Source of the DNA: Desulfobacterales bacterium HSG17
GTDB lineage: Bacteria > Desulfobacterota > Desulfobacteria > Desulfobacterales > Desulfococcaceae
Assembly: GCA_030377945.1 (NCBI GenBank)
Contig: JAUCGD010000009.1
Span: 1 to 42,128 of the forward strand
Direction of reading: 5' to 3'
DNA length: 42,128 nt
The notes beneath the pieces were generated by a model. It ran no database searches and was not told the origin of the DNA. It saw only the letters and a list, made by a program, of their open reading frames with translations. Numbering within the stretch: the first letter of the stretch is position 1; every line of letters begins with the position of its first letter. Shown piece after piece: positions 32,759 through 42,128 of this stretch. The position numbers and the translations under genes are program-made.

Positions 32759-33057
32759 TATAGATCACGTTCCGAGATAATGATCTCTGAAAGCGGTTTT
32801 CCCCTGGCTTGTCCAAGTTTTTTTGCAATTCTCATGCGTTCTTTTTCAGATACGGGATCAGGAGTTAAGGTATGTGGTGATTGACGGGATGGCCTTATCA
32901 AACCGGCTTTGCTCATGATTCGGATAATTTCATTTTTTTCATCAGGAGGTTCCCCAGGCAGTATGATAATTCGCACAGCTTCATTATCAGGAAGGTTAAG
33001 TGGCGATAAGGGATGGAGACTGCCGTTTTTGTATGTTGCGGTTATGGTTTCAGGCAT
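32758..33057 (-). CDS. DUF104/AF2212-like antitoxin
   Basis: The N-terminal half has the line ETITATYKNGSLHPLSPLNLPDN followed by VRIIILPG. This matches the DUF104 (AF2212-like) family of small beta-rich antitoxins that precede PIN toxins. The C-terminal half (KERMRIAKKLGQARGKPLSE) is basic and helical and would wrap the toxin. At 99 residues it is somewhat longer than the core family. Gene order antitoxin then toxin, with the coupled overlap, is standard for type II systems and implies autoregulation, though no operator is visible. Confidence 0.82.
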   Translation of the reverse strand: MPETITATYKNGSLHPLSPLNLPDNEAVRIIILPGEPPDEKNEIIRIMSKAGLIRPSRQSPHTLTPDPVSEKERMRIAKKLGQARGKPLSEIIISERDL

Positions 33058-33159
33058 GGTTTATCTCATAAAAGTTAAAAAATGTATCCATTTAATGCTT
33101 ATGATTATTTCTTAAAATAAATATATAAGCATTTAAGATAAAAGTCAAATATAATCAGA

Positions 33160-33380
33160 ATACCCAAGATTATCCTGATTATCCTGAAAAACATCCTGGC
33201 CATCCTGATTCAAACCATTGTCTGAACCAGGATTATCTGGATTAAAGGATTTTCAGGATAAAACCGGTGTATGAATTCAATCTAATCCTGTTAATCCATA
33301 AATCCTGAGAATCCTGATTCAGACATTCACATGATTCCAGCATCACAGTAAATCACATTAATCATATAAGAATCACAGTT
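33160..33380. repeat. Cluster of 'ATCCTGATT'-type repeats
   Basis: The spacer between the antitoxin and DUF3786 genes contains several degenerate copies of ATCCTGA(TT) in direct and inverse orientation, for example near 33175, 33203, 33240 and 33300. They include GGATTAAAGGATTTTCAGGAT. Variants of these strings recur in spacers of many unrelated bacterial genomes. No open frame of merit lies here. Confidence 0.75.
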
Positions 33381-33385
33381 CAAGA

Positions 33386-33991
33386 CTAACTGATCAAATT
33401 CCCGGCCAGAAAAGTGCCTGCTATTGCCAGGCTTTCCATATCCAGAAAATTTTGGGCTGATTGTTTAAACAGGACTGAACATTTGGCTGGGAAATCTTCG
33501 TCTTTAAAGTTAAACCGCAGTAATACTGGAATTCTGGGTAATATATTGAAAATCATTGAAAAATCATGGGATGAATTGTCATTAAAAGGAATGGCGTTTA
33601 ATTTTTGACAGACTTTTTCAAGTGCCTTAGGACTATCAAAAAAAGTTTTTTCAATAACTTTATTTGTGTTATTATTAAAAGATACTGTTAAAGGCCCTGC
33701 ATCTTTGAATTCCCGATATGTTACCCAGTTTCCCTTTGGCGGCAATTCTTCAGGACACAGGAGAATGTATTTGCATAAAACAACGCTGATGGAAAAATTT
33801 GCTTTTTGTCCCTTTGAATCAGTAATGGCAGACCCGGAAATCCTGTACGGTTCACCGTAAAAAGGTATTATCAGCTCTTTGCCGGAAATATCGGCACCCA
33901 GCATTTCTGCCTTTGCCAGACAGTCAATCCCGGAGAGCTGTTTAAGATAATCTTTGTATGTTTTTTCAAAAACTTCTGCTTTTTTTTTCAT
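33386..33991 (-). CDS. DUF3786 domain protein
   Basis: The 201-residue protein matches the DUF3786 pattern as I recall it: an N-terminal region with a CLAKAEMLGA line, then FYGEPYRISG. The C-terminal part has FNILPRIPVLLRFNFKDEDFPAKCSVLFKQSAQNFLDMESLAI. The family is found mostly in anaerobic bacteria and archaea, and its function is unknown; some members accompany corrinoid or heme-linked genes. No such neighbour is present here. AAAGGA precedes the ATG. It is a single gene. Confidence 0.75.
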   Translation of the reverse strand: MKKKAEVFEKTYKDYLKQLSGIDCLAKAEMLGADISGKELIIPFYGEPYRISGSAITDSKGQKANFSISVVLCKYILLCPEELPPKGNWVTYREFKDAGPLTVSFNNNTNKVIEKTFFDSPKALEKVCQKLNAIPFNDNSSHDFSMIFNILPRIPVLLRFNFKDEDFPAKCSVLFKQSAQNFLDMESLAIAGTFLAGNLIS

Positions 33992-34107
33992 ATTAATCCT
34001 TTCATGTAATATCTGAGTGTATTATTATTAATAATAATATGATTTTCATATATATTCAAGAAGCATTATAAAGACCTTATTCAATCAGTTTAGCAGGGGG
34101 CAATCTT

Positions 34108-35163
34108 ATGAAACATTTATTATTAATCCTGATTTTTATTTCTTCATTTCTGACTCTTTATTTTGATATTTCCCAGGCTGATGCCCCAATATTATCATCA
34201 GAAACATTATTTTCAGAAGCATTATCATCAGGAAAAACACCTAGGATAATCGGCGGAAGAAATGCTGATCCTGAAGACTGGCCCTGGATGGCTGCCCTTG
34301 TTTATTCTTCAAGTTATTCTAATAGTTCAGGGCAGTTTTGCGGTGGGTCATTGATTCATCCCTTATGGGTTGTAAGTGCAGGGCATTGCGGATATAAATA
34401 TAGAAATAATCCTGGGGAAATAGAAATAATTATCGGCATTAATGATTTGACAGATGATAATGCCGAGCGCATTGGGGTTAAACAGATTGTTATTCATAAG
34501 GATTATGATGATAATTCTCTATATAGCGATATTGCCCTGTTTGAGCTGGAAAAACCGGTATTTACAAAAACTATTCCTATTATTTCCGATGATATTGAAC
34601 TTGAAGGAATGGATGCAAAAGTAATTGGGTGGGGTGCTACCTATTTGGAAAAGACAACAATATTGCAGGAGGTATCAGTTCCAATTATCTCCAATTTAGA
34701 TTGTAATAATGCTTTTATTGCTAATAATTCATATTGGTATCCTCCTGATATTGAGCATGTAACAGATAATATGCTATGTGCAGGATTGAGTGAAGGGGGA
34801 AAAGATGCTTGCCAGGGAGACAGCGGCGGACCTCTGATGGTGTGGCATGAAAATAAATGGAATCTTGCAGGGATGGTCAGCTGGGGTGAAGGGTGTGCAA
34901 TGCCTGATGTTTACGGGGTTTATTCACGGGTATCAAAGTTTTTTGATTTTATAAATAAATACGTTCCTCCATATCCTCCTGGTGATTTTAATGAAGACAA
35001 AAGGCTTGGATTAGAAGATATTATTGGAATACTTCAAAATCTTGCTTCTGCCGGGCCAGAGAGTTCAGGTTCTGTAATTCATGGAGATTTTAATAATGAC
35101 GACAGGCTGGGCCTGGAAGATGCTGTGGGAGTTTTGCAGATAATTACAGATAGCTACAATTAA
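34108..35163 (+). CDS. Secreted trypsin-like serine protease with dockerin-like tail
   Basis: A signal peptide (about residues 1-24) is followed by a short propeptide and the activation site PR-IIGG at 46-50. The chymotrypsin-type triad is complete: His 93 in VSAGHC, Asp 141 in SDIALFEL and Ser 239 in GDSGGP. Asp 233, six residues before the Ser, predicts cleavage after Arg or Lys. Four or more Cys fit the usual disulfides. Residues 290-345 carry two related segments with GDFNEDKRLGLEDI and GDFNNDDRLGLEDA, like dockerin EF-hand loops, which would bind calcium and perhaps a cohesin partner. The eukaryote-like catalytic domain is notable for a bacterium. Confidence 0.93.
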   Translation: MKHLLLILIFISSFLTLYFDISQADAPILSSETLFSEALSSGKTPRIIGGRNADPEDWPWMAALVYSSSYSNSSGQFCGGSLIHPLWVVSAGHCGYKYRNNPGEIEIIIGINDLTDDNAERIGVKQIVIHKDYDDNSLYSDIALFELEKPVFTKTIPIISDDIELEGMDAKVIGWGATYLEKTTILQEVSVPIISNLDCNNAFIANNSYWYPPDIEHVTDNMLCAGLSEGGKDACQGDSGGPLMVWHENKWNLAGMVSWGEGCAMPDVYGVYSRVSKFFDFINKYVPPYPPGDFNEDKRLGLEDIIGILQNLASAGPESSGSVIHGDFNNDDRLGLEDAVGVLQIITDSYN

Positions 35164-35174
35164 GATACCTGGAA

Positions 35175-35236
35175 GGAGTGGCAAACTGAAAGTTTGGCAC
35201 AGTTAAAAGACGGCCAAACTTTCAGTTTGGCACTCC
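35175..35236. repeat. Nested palindrome between trypsin and yggS genes
   Basis: The 24-bp arms at 35175-35198 and 35213-35236 match at 23 of 24 positions in inverse orientation; the core reads GCAAACTGAAAGTTTGGC. CAAACT and AGTTTG also pair within each arm. It lies between the convergent stops of the trypsin gene and yggS. Confidence 0.85.
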
Positions 35237-35238
35237 AG

Positions 35239-35910
35239 TTATATCCTGAGGCCGAAAACTATGGTTCCCAGCCGTATCATATTGCTGCCTTCTTCTATGG
35301 CAACCTTGTAAGAATCCGACATACCCATTGAAAGATATTCAATATTGGTATCAGGCAGGTTAAGAGCTTTTATTTTATCAAATATTTCTTTGGTTCTTCT
35401 GAAATAAGGGCGAAGTGCTTCAGGATCTCCATAAAAAGGACCCATTGTCATAAGACCTTCCAGGTTTAAGGCCCGAAGCTTAACAATATCTTCTGCCAGT
35501 GATTTTACAGCTTCATATTCTGCTGTTATCCCGGATTTGGCTGATTCTTCTCCTATATTAATTTCAATAAAAACAGCAACTTTTTTCCCTAGTGCCTGTG
35601 CGCGTTTATTAATGGCTGCTGCCTGATCTGCGGAATGGACAGTCTGAACAGTATCAAATATTCTCAGGGCCTTATTGATCTTATTTTTTTGAAGAGGGCC
35701 AATCATGTGCCATCTGGGTTTATCTGCCTTATCCCCCAGGGCATCGAACATTTTCTCACCTTCCTGGACATAATTCTCTCCAAGATCTGTTGCTCCTGCG
35801 TCAATAACCTCTGTAACCTCTTCAGGAGTTCTTTTCTTACAGGCAAGAACAATAGTTACATGATCTGGCACTGATCGTCTGATTTTTAAATAATTTTCTG
35901 CAATGGTCAT
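35239..35910 (-). CDS. yggS: PLP homeostasis protein, YggS/PROSC family
   Basis: This single-domain TIM-barrel protein (223 residues) binds PLP through the Lys in VLACKKRTPEEV. Other family lines are LGENYVQE, WHMIGPLQKNK, VFIEINIGEESAKSG, GLMTMGPF and the phosphate-binding YLSMGMSDSYKVAIEEGSNMIRLG. It buffers free PLP in the cytoplasm and is not an enzyme by current knowledge. It is the last of a leftward run starting at secA; the HIT gene ends nine bases before its start. Confidence 0.95.
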   Translation of the reverse strand: MTIAENYLKIRRSVPDHVTIVLACKKRTPEEVTEVIDAGATDLGENYVQEGEKMFDALGDKADKPRWHMIGPLQKNKINKALRIFDTVQTVHSADQAAAINKRAQALGKKVAVFIEINIGEESAKSGITAEYEAVKSLAEDIVKLRALNLEGLMTMGPFYGDPEALRPYFRRTKEIFDKIKALNLPDTNIEYLSMGMSDSYKVAIEEGSNMIRLGTIVFGLRI

Positions 35911-35919
35911 GGGTTACTC

Positions 35920-36252
35920 CTAAGGTTTCCAGCCGCCAATTAGATGCAGATGCAGATGAAAAATTACCTGTCCGCCTCCTTTTTCCACATTAAAAAGAAG
36001 CTTATATCCTGATTGGGCCACACCATGTTCTGCTGCCATTTCTTTTGCCACAAGCATCATCTGCCCTATAAGGTCTGCATCAGGCTGGGAAATATCGTTA
36101 ATACTGCGGATATGTTGTTTTGGAACAATGAGCAGATGCACCGGAGCTGCCGGATTAATATCCTTGAAAACGACCAGATTATCATTTTCATATAAAAACT
36201 CCGTATCTGTTTGAGCACTTGCAATCTTGCAGAATAGGCAGTTTTTTTCCAT
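35920..36252 (-). CDS. HIT-family nucleotide-binding protein
   Basis: The 110-residue protein opens with CLFCKI, a zinc-binding pair in many members, and ends with the histidine triad FHLHLHLIGGW. These match the HINT branch, which hydrolyses purine nucleoside phosphoramidates. I chose the ATG at 36252, which has AAAGGA ten bases upstream. A TTG six codons earlier overlaps the aat stop and could also be used. It lies between aat and yggS in a compact unit. Confidence 0.92.
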   Translation of the reverse strand: MEKNCLFCKIASAQTDTEFLYENDNLVVFKDINPAAPVHLLIVPKQHIRSINDISQPDADLIGQMMLVAKEMAAEHGVAQSGYKLLFNVEKGGGQVIFHLHLHLIGGWKP

Positions 36253-36266
36253 TTTCTTTTTTCCTT

Positions 36267-36965
36267 TCAAGGAGTTAAATTTTCATCAAATTTCCATTGC
36301 CCTCTTAATGTCTTTTTTTTTAAAGATTTTTTAAGCTGGGCAAGAAAAATTTTACGGGAAACCTCCCTTGCCCCAAAACTCATTAAATGCCCGGTTTTAA
36401 CCTGGCAGTCTATAAGGTCAAAAGACCATCTTGATAATTGCGAAACCAGGCTTGCAAACGCCACTTTTGAGGCATTAGTGACCCGCATGAACATGGATTC
36501 TCCAAAAAAACATTTTCCCAGGGAAACCCCGTACAAGCCTCCAACCAGGTGTCCATTAAGCCAGGTTTCAACAGAATGGGCACAGCCTGCTCGATGAAGT
36601 TTGCAATAGGCTTCAATCATTTCATCAACAATCCATGTTCCTTCACCGTTTTCAGACCGGACTGCTGCACATTCCATAATCACGTTTTCAAAGGCTTTAT
36701 CCAGGGTAACCTCAAACATCCCTTTTTTCATGATTTTTTTCAGACTTTTGGATATTCTTAATTCTTCAGGATATAGTACCAGCCTGGGATCAGGGGACCA
36801 CCATATTATTGGATCATCATCAGAATACCAGGGGAATATCCCCATTTTATATGCAAGAACCAGGCGTTTTAAGCTGAGATCACCGCCAACAGCCAGGAGT
36901 CCTTCTCTTTCTGCAAGATGAGGCGGAGGAAAAGCAATTTTATTGGATAATTGAAAAACAGGCAT
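36267..36965 (-). CDS. aat: Leucyl/phenylalanyl-tRNA--protein transferase
   Basis: Aat adds Leu or Phe from tRNA to the N-terminus of proteins with Arg, Lys or Met ends, creating N-degrons. The signature lines are present: FPPPHLAEREGLLAVGGDLS, MGIFPWYSDDDPIIWWSPDPR, and HSVETWLNGHLVGGLYGVSLGKCFFGESMF. The 232-residue length is normal. It follows clpA by 21 bases on the same strand, so the degron-making enzyme and the unfoldase-adaptor pair are made together. Confidence 0.96.
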   Translation of the reverse strand: MPVFQLSNKIAFPPPHLAEREGLLAVGGDLSLKRLVLAYKMGIFPWYSDDDPIIWWSPDPRLVLYPEELRISKSLKKIMKKGMFEVTLDKAFENVIMECAAVRSENGEGTWIVDEMIEAYCKLHRAGCAHSVETWLNGHLVGGLYGVSLGKCFFGESMFMRVTNASKVAFASLVSQLSRWSFDLIDCQVKTGHLMSFGAREVSRKIFLAQLKKSLKKKTLRGQWKFDENLTP

Positions 36966-36986
36966 TTTAAACTATAAACAAGCAGA

Positions 36987-39257
36987 TCACTTTTTTTTCT
37001 TTAATAGTTTTTGATCTTCAAACACAAAGACCAGGCTTTCATCTTTAAAATCAACATGAACCGGGCCGCCTTTTTCAAGTTTACCAAAAAGGATTTCATC
37101 AGACAGTTTATCTTTAATTTCCGTCTGGATCAGCCTTCTCAGGGGCCTAGCTCCGAATTGCGGATCATGACCCTGTTTTGCAAGCCATTTCTTTGCAGAA
37201 TCTGATATGGTCAGGCATATTTTTTTAGGTTCAAGCTGCTGATTCAGTTCAAGAATAAACTTATCAACAACCTTTTCCATAACCTCTATTGACAGGGAAT
37301 TAAAAGAAATAATTGCATCAAGCCTGTTTCTAAATTCAGGACTGAAAAATTTTTCAATGGCTTTTTCACCTTTACTTTTTACGTCTTTTCTGAAATCCCC
37401 AAAACCTATTGTCTGGGAACTCATCTCCCTTGCTCCTGCATTGGATGTCATAATAACAATAACATTTCTGAAATCAGCTTTTTTACCGTTATTATCTGTA
37501 AGTGTGGCATAATCAAGTACCTGGAGCAGAATATTGAAAAGATCAGGATGTGCTTTTTCAATTTCATCTAAAAGAAGGACGCTGTGGGGATGTTTGCGAA
37601 TGCCGTCTGTGAGCAGTCCTCCCTGGTCAAAACCTATATAGCCCGGAGGAGCGCCTATAAGGCGGGATACTGCGTGTTTTTCCATGTATTCGCTCATGTC
37701 AAAACGCATAAACTGAATACCCAGGCTTTCTGCAACCTGGCGTGCCACTTCAGTTTTGCCAACACCTGTGGGGCCTGTAAAAAGAAAAGACCCGACCGGA
37801 TGGTCAGGAGTTCCCAGACCTGCACGAGAACGTTTGATTGATGTGACCAGGGAAATAATGGCATCATCCTGACCAAATACAACTTGTTTCAGGTTTTCAT
37901 CAAGAGTTTCAAGCCTGGATTTATCTGAAACAGATACACTCTGGGTAGGTATCTTTGCCATTTTTGCAATTATTTTTTCAATATCAGCTGGATGAACTTT
38001 TTTTCTATGGCCGCCTCCTGACAGACGCAGAAATGCACCGGTTTCATCTATAACATCTATGGCTTTATCAGGCAGAAAACGGTCATTGATATATTTGGCA
38101 GAAAGTTCAGCAGCAGTTTTTAAAGAAGGTTCAGTATATGTAATATCATGATGTTCTTCATAATAAGATTTAAGCCCCTTTAAAATCTTATAGGTTTCTG
38201 AAACAGAAGGTTCTGGAACTTCAATTTTTTCAAATCTTCTTGACAATGCCCTGTCTTTAACAAGATGGTTCTGATATTCTTCATAGGTTGTTGAACCGAT
38301 GCAGCGCATTTCACCGCTTGCCAGAAAAGGTTTCATTATATTGGATGCATCCATAGATCCGCTGCTGGTAGCACCGGCTCCTACAATAGTATGAATCTCA
38401 TCAATAAATAATATTGCATTTTTTTTCTTTTTTATTGCAGTAATAACACCTTTGAGCCTTTTTTCAAAATCCCCCCGAAACTTGGTTCCTGCAAGCAGGG
38501 CCCCCAGATCAAGTGAATATATTCGAACATCTTTGAACATATCCGGTATATTGCCATTATGAATTTTTAAGGCCAGACCTTCGGCAAGAGCAGTTTTTCC
38601 AACACCGGGTTCTCCTACAAAAACAGGATTATTCTTACGGCGGCGGCAAAGCACCTGGACTGTACGCTCAAGCTCTTTTTCTCTTCCTATTATAGGATCC
38701 AGCTTTCCTTCAGAAGCTCTTTTTATCAGATCTATGGTAAAAACTTTTAAGGGATTAATCTTTTTCTTCTGTTTGGCTCCTTCACCCTGTTTTGTCTGCT
38801 GGCCTGTCTTCTGTTCTGTACCATAAGGTTCCTTGATTTCATGGGAAATATAACTTAGTATATCCAGACGTGTTAAACCTTCACGGTTCATATAATATGC
38901 AGCATAGGATTCTTTTTCCAGGAAAATGGAAGCCAGGATGTCTCCTACATCAACCTCTGATTTTTCAGCAGATTTTGCCTGACTAACCGCGCGCTGAATA
39001 ACCCGCTGAAAACCGGTTGTCTGCTGAAAAACATATTCTGCTCCTTCAGGAACCCTGCTCATTCTTTCATCAAAAAATTTGAGAAGAATATTTACCAGGC
39101 TTTCAACATTTCCGCCGCAGTTTCCTATTATATCAATACCCAGTTCATCATGCAGAATGGCAAACAATACATGCTCAACGCAAACATGGTCATGGCGTCT
39201 TTTTTTGGCTTCCCTTACAGCAAATCCCAGGGTTGCATTCAATTCTTTGCTTATCAT
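36987..39257 (-). CDS. clpA: ATP-dependent Clp protease ATP-binding subunit ClpA
   Basis: ClpA unfolds substrates and feeds them to ClpP. It has an N-domain ([23 protein letters not shown]...), then two AAA+ modules. D1 carries [13 protein letters not shown] with [13 protein letters not shown]2 carries [13 protein letters not shown] with [11 protein letters not shown]. The TIGFGD loop near residue 620 is the likely ClpP-docking IGF/L motif. No ClpB-type middle domain is present, and the N-domain fits ClpA, not ClpC. The ATG at 39257 is preceded by GGAGGAAG and lies two bases after the clpS stop. An ATG eight codons upstream lies inside clpS and lacks this support. The 756 residues match the family. 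No clpP gene lies here. Confidence 0.97.
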   Translation of the reverse strand: MISKELNATLGFAVREAKKRRHDHVCVEHVLFAILHDELGIDIIGNCGGNVESLVNILLKFFDERMSRVPEGAEYVFQQTTGFQRVIQRAVSQAKSAEKSEVDVGDILASIFLEKESYAAYYMNREGLTRLDILSYISHEIKEPYGTEQKTGQQTKQGEGAKQKKKINPLKVFTIDLIKRASEGKLDPIIGREKELERTVQVLCRRRKNNPVFVGEPGVGKTALAEGLALKIHNGNIPDMFKDVRIYSLDLGALLAGTKFRGDFEKRLKGVITAIKKKKNAILFIDEIHTIVGAGATSSGSMDASNIMKPFLASGEMRCIGSTTYEEYQNHLVKDRALSRRFEKIEVPEPSVSETYKILKGLKSYYEEHHDITYTEPSLKTAAELSAKYINDRFLPDKAIDVIDETGAFLRLSGGGHRKKVHPADIEKIIAKMAKIPTQSVSVSDKSRLETLDENLKQVVFGQDDAIISLVTSIKRSRAGLGTPDHPVGSFLFTGPTGVGKTEVARQVAESLGIQFMRFDMSEYMEKHAVSRLIGAPPGYIGFDQGGLLTDGIRKHPHSVLLLDEIEKAHPDLFNILLQVLDYATLTDNNGKKADFRNVIVIMTSNAGAREMSSQTIGFGDFRKDVKSKGEKAIEKFFSPEFRNRLDAIISFNSLSIEVMEKVVDKFILELNQQLEPKKICLTISDSAKKWLAKQGHDPQFGARPLRRLIQTEIKDKLSDEILFGKLEKGGPVHVDFKDESLVFVFEDQKLLKKKK

Positions 39258-39259
39258 AA

Positions 39260-39574
39260 TTATTCTTCCTCCATAGAGCATTTCAAAGGAAACCCGTTTT
39301 CTTTTGCCAGAGTGCTTACAGTATTAACCTTGGTTTCTGCTACTTCATATGTGTAAACACCACAAAGACCAATGCCCTGTCTATGAACATTAAGCATTAC
39401 CTGCGTAGCATCTTCCGCAGATTTATTGAAAACAAATACAAGAATTTCAACAACAAATTCCATTGTAGTATAATCATCATTGTGCAAAAACACTTTATAC
39501 ATGGATGGCTCTTTAATATCCTCAAGCACATCAGATTCTGCTATTTCATGGGTATCAGGATTAAACGGACACAT
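39260..39574 (-). CDS. clpS: ClpA adaptor ClpS
   Basis: ClpS delivers N-degron proteins to ClpA. The binding pocket line [17 protein letters not shown] and [25 protein letters not shown] match the family almost word for word. The N-terminal 22 residues are the flexible extension used in handover. At 104 residues it is normal. The gene immediately follows secA (18 bases) and precedes clpA (two bases). Confidence 0.97.
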   Translation of the reverse strand: MCPFNPDTHEIAESDVLEDIKEPSMYKVFLHNDDYTTMEFVVEILVFVFNKSAEDATQVMLNVHRQGIGLCGVYTYEVAETKVNTVSTLAKENGFPLKCSMEEE

Positions 39575-39592
39575 ATCATACTCCGTATTTAT

Positions 39593-42121
39593 TTACTTTG
39601 CGCAGCATTTTTTATATTTTTTTCCGCTCCCGCAAGAGCAGGGGTCATTTCTTCCAACCTTTTTTTCAGAGCGTTTTACCGGTTTTTTACTTACTTGAGA
39701 AGCTTCTTCTCCACCTGAAAACACAAGGTCCTGTTCTTTAGGTTTTTTTAATTCTTCCAAATCCTCAGATTTGGCAAGTTGAACTTTAAAAAGGACTGTC
39801 AAGGTTTCTTCCTTAATTCTGTCCACCATGTTGCTGAACAAGTCAAAACCCTCTTTTTTATAAATAAGCAGGGGATTCTGCTGGGCATATCCCCTGAGAC
39901 CGATTCCTTCCTTAAGGTGATCCATGCTTAAAAGGTGATCTTTCCAGAGGCTGTCAACAGTTTGCAGCATAACATAACGCTCAAAACTTCTGAATTCTCT
40001 ATAATCTATTTCTGCTTCTTTTGCATTGTAAATTTCTAGTGCTTTATTATAAATCAATTCAGTAAGTTTTTCAGCATCCATCCCTTCCATAATACTGTCA
40101 TTAAGTCTGAGACGAAAATTAAATTGTGCAAATACAACATCTCTCAGCCCTTTTAAGTCCCAGTCTTCAGGAAGCAGTTTTTCATCAACAAAATCAAGGG
40201 CAATCTGCTCGGCTTTTTCATATATCATATCTTCAATAGCCGGTTTAAGGCTTTCATTTCTAAGTATATCCCGGCGCTGGGCATATATTACTTCACGCTG
40301 CTGATTCATAACATCATCATATTCAATAAGCTGCTTACGAATGTCAAAATTGTGGGCTTCAACCTTTGCCTGGGCATTTTCAATTGCCCTGCTTATGAGA
40401 TTATGTTCAACAGGCTCCCCTTCACCCATGCCAACCTTTTCCATTAATCCTGTAATACGGTCACCACCGAAAATTCTCAGGAGATCATCTTCCAGAGCCA
40501 GATAAAAACGTGAGGAACCCGGATCACCCTGCCTGCCGGAACGCCCCCTGAGCTGATTATCAATACGCCGGCTTTCATGGCGTTCTGTACCTATAATATG
40601 AAGCCCTCCGATATCTGTAACACCTTCACCCAAGACAATATCCGTACCTCGGCCTGCCATATTGGTAGCAATAGTAACCCCTCCTTTTTGGCCGGCCATA
40701 GAGATAATCTCAGCCTCATTTTCATGGTGCTTGGCATTTAACACCGTATGTTTTATATTTCTTTTTTTCAATTTTTTACTCAGGTCTTCAGATATATCAA
40801 TGGATATTGTTCCCACAAGAACAGGCTGACCTTTTTTATTGAGTTCCTGAATTTCTTTTATAACGGCTTCAAATTTTTCCCTGCGGGTCTTATATATGGC
40901 ATCAGGATGATCTTCCCTTTTCATAGGTTTATTTGTGGGAACAACTAATACATCAAGATTATATATCTTTTTAAATTCAGCTGCTTCAGTATCAGCAGTA
41001 CCTGTCATGCCTGCAAGCTTATCATACATCCTAAAATAATTCTGAAAAGTAATGGTGGCAAGGGTTTGATTTTCATTTTCTATTTTAACATTTTCTTTGG
41101 CTTCAAGAGCCTGATGCAGACCTTCGCTGTAACGCCTGCCCGGCATTTGGCGGCCTGTAAATTCATCAACAATAATAACCTCTCCGTTTGTAACAAGATA
41201 ATCCACATCCCTTTTAAAAAGCGTATGAGCTTTAAGAGCCTGGTTAACATGATGGAGAAGTTCAATATATTTGGGATCATAAATATTATCAATCTTGAGC
41301 AGATTTTCTGCCTTTGCAACACCATCTTCAGTAAGCACTGATGATCTGGATTTTTCATCAATACTAAAATCAATATCTTTTTTCAGTTTTGGAATAATTG
41401 TGTTCACCTGGTAATACAGGTGGGTTGATTTTTCAGCAGGGCCCGATATAATCAAAGGAGTTCTGGCCTCATCAACCAGGATACTGTCAACTTCATCAAC
41501 AATAGCATAATTAAGTTCACCCTGAACCAGGGAGTCCCGGTGATACTTCATATTATCCCTGAGATAGTCAAAGCCAAATTCATTGTTAGTTCCATATGCT
41601 ATATCTGAGCCATAGGATTGTCTGCGCTCGGAATCATCCAGCCCGTGTAATATGGTTCCAACTGACAATCCCATAAAATTATATAACTTTCCCATCCATT
41701 CCGCATCACGCCTGGCCAGGTAATCATTAACAGTTACAATATGAACGCCCTTGCCTGACAGAGCATTAAGATAGGCAGCAAGAGTTGAAACCAGTGTCTT
41801 ACCTTCACCGGTTTTCATTTCTGCAATATTTCCATTATGCAAAACTATACCGCCTATTAACTGAACATCAAAATGGCGCATATCAAGAACTCTTTTTGAA
41901 GCTTCTCTCACACTTGCAAAGGCTTCAGGCAAAAGATCATCCAGAGATTCTCCGTTTTTAATGCGTTCTTTAAACAAAATGGTCTGCTTAGCCAGCTGCT
42001 CATCACTCAGTTCCTGAATTTCAGGTTCCAGACTGTTAATCTTTTCAACAACAGGCTGGTATTTTCTTATTACACGTTCGTTTTTACTTCCAAATATTTT
42101 TGTTAAAAAATTGAGAACCAT
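39593..42121 (-). CDS. secA: Preprotein translocase ATPase SecA
   Basis: SecA drives protein export through SecYEG. The N-terminal motor has [20 protein letters not shown] (Walker A) and [21 protein letters not shown] (DEAD-like). The second motor half has [13 protein letters not shown] and [26 protein letters not shown]. The C-terminus carries the zinc-binding SEC-C motif [18 protein letters not shown], which binds SecB or lipids. The 842 residues are complete: the ATG lies seven bases from the window edge, so the ribosome site and promoter are not fully visible. It heads the compact secA-clpS-clpA-aat-HIT-yggS run. Confidence 0.98.
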   Translation of the reverse strand: MVLNFLTKIFGSKNERVIRKYQPVVEKINSLEPEIQELSDEQLAKQTILFKERIKNGESLDDLLPEAFASVREASKRVLDMRHFDVQLIGGIVLHNGNIAEMKTGEGKTLVSTLAAYLNALSGKGVHIVTVNDYLARRDAEWMGKLYNFMGLSVGTILHGLDDSERRQSYGSDIAYGTNNEFGFDYLRDNMKYHRDSLVQGELNYAIVDEVDSILVDEARTPLIISGPAEKSTHLYYQVNTIIPKLKKDIDFSIDEKSRSSVLTEDGVAKAENLLKIDNIYDPKYIELLHHVNQALKAHTLFKRDVDYLVTNGEVIIVDEFTGRQMPGRRYSEGLHQALEAKENVKIENENQTLATITFQNYFRMYDKLAGMTGTADTEAAEFKKIYNLDVLVVPTNKPMKREDHPDAIYKTRREKFEAVIKEIQELNKKGQPVLVGTISIDISEDLSKKLKKRNIKHTVLNAKHHENEAEIISMAGQKGGVTIATNMAGRGTDIVLGEGVTDIGGLHIIGTERHESRRIDNQLRGRSGRQGDPGSSRFYLALEDDLLRIFGGDRITGLMEKVGMGEGEPVEHNLISRAIENAQAKVEAHNFDIRKQLIEYDDVMNQQREVIYAQRRDILRNESLKPAIEDMIYEKAEQIALDFVDEKLLPEDWDLKGLRDVVFAQFNFRLRLNDSIMEGMDAEKLTELIYNKALEIYNAKEAEIDYREFRSFERYVMLQTVDSLWKDHLLSMDHLKEGIGLRGYAQQNPLLIYKKEGFDLFSNMVDRIKEETLTVLFKVQLAKSEDLEELKKPKEQDLVFSGGEEASQVSKKPVKRSEKKVGRNDPCSCGSGKKYKKCCAK

Positions 42122-42128
42122 TTATATT

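Noticed and set aside
36253..36270. TTG start for the HIT protein giving six more residues
   Set aside because: It overlaps the aat stop, and AAAGGA is placed correctly for the downstream ATG instead.

Overview
The window reads as chromosomal DNA of a low-GC, Gram-negative anaerobe, most plausibly a Desulfobacterota member of the Desulfobacterales (Desulfonema-like). The grounds are gene content and style: sensory proteins with GAF, PAS, Cache and cyclase domains, TPR and DUF3786 proteins, a PHA synthase, a caspase-like lipoprotein, a Trypco1 gene, and many long intergenic palindromes. The taxonomic call is an inference; no rRNA or other marker gene that would fix it lies here.

Layout. 1-3.4 kb (+): the end of a sensor kinase, an XRE-type regulator overlapping a bifunctional NadR, PnuC (NMN/nicotinamide riboside salvage) and a PptA-like tautomerase. 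3.4-5.4 kb (-): a membrane protein and a TPR protein, separated by a repeat-rich spacer with a nested palindrome and a MITE-like element. 5.4-11.3 kb (-): an accessory island. It holds a truncated peptide-binding-protein pseudogene, then a tightly overlapping four-gene set (winged-helix protein, P-loop ATPase, small helical protein, PIN nuclease) that I cannot match to a described system. Next comes a decayed trypsin/TPR effector with its intact Trypco1 partner, and then an unrecognised relic.

11.6-18.6 kb is mostly housekeeping: a PDZ protein, guaB, a YciO-type Sua5/YrdC protein, and a hisC-cmk-rpsA operon. 18.9-22.8 kb (+) has two lipoproteins, one of them caspase-like, followed by a double-Cache chemoreceptor. 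22.9-25.5 kb (+) has a UbiG-type methyltransferase and a PHA synthase. 25.5-30 kb (-) has an atypical shikimate dehydrogenase (catalytic Asp replaced by Asn), a GAF-GAF-PAS-cyclase and a repeat-built coiled-coil protein overlapping it. 30.2-33.1 kb has a Uma2 nuclease, purB and a VapC/DUF104-type toxin-antitoxin pair. 33.4-35.2 kb has a DUF3786 protein and a secreted trypsin with a dockerin-like tail. 35.2-42.1 kb (-) is a compact run secA-clpS-clpA-aat-HIT-yggS, which brings the N-degron transferase, adaptor and unfoldase together.

Two themes cut across the window. One is the accessory island, where an apparently intact and unrecognised ATPase/PIN module sits beside the wreck of a known class of NTP-dependent conflict system. 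The other is the variety of intergenic inverted repeats, several built as palindromes whose arms are themselves palindromes. These deserve a genome-wide count.
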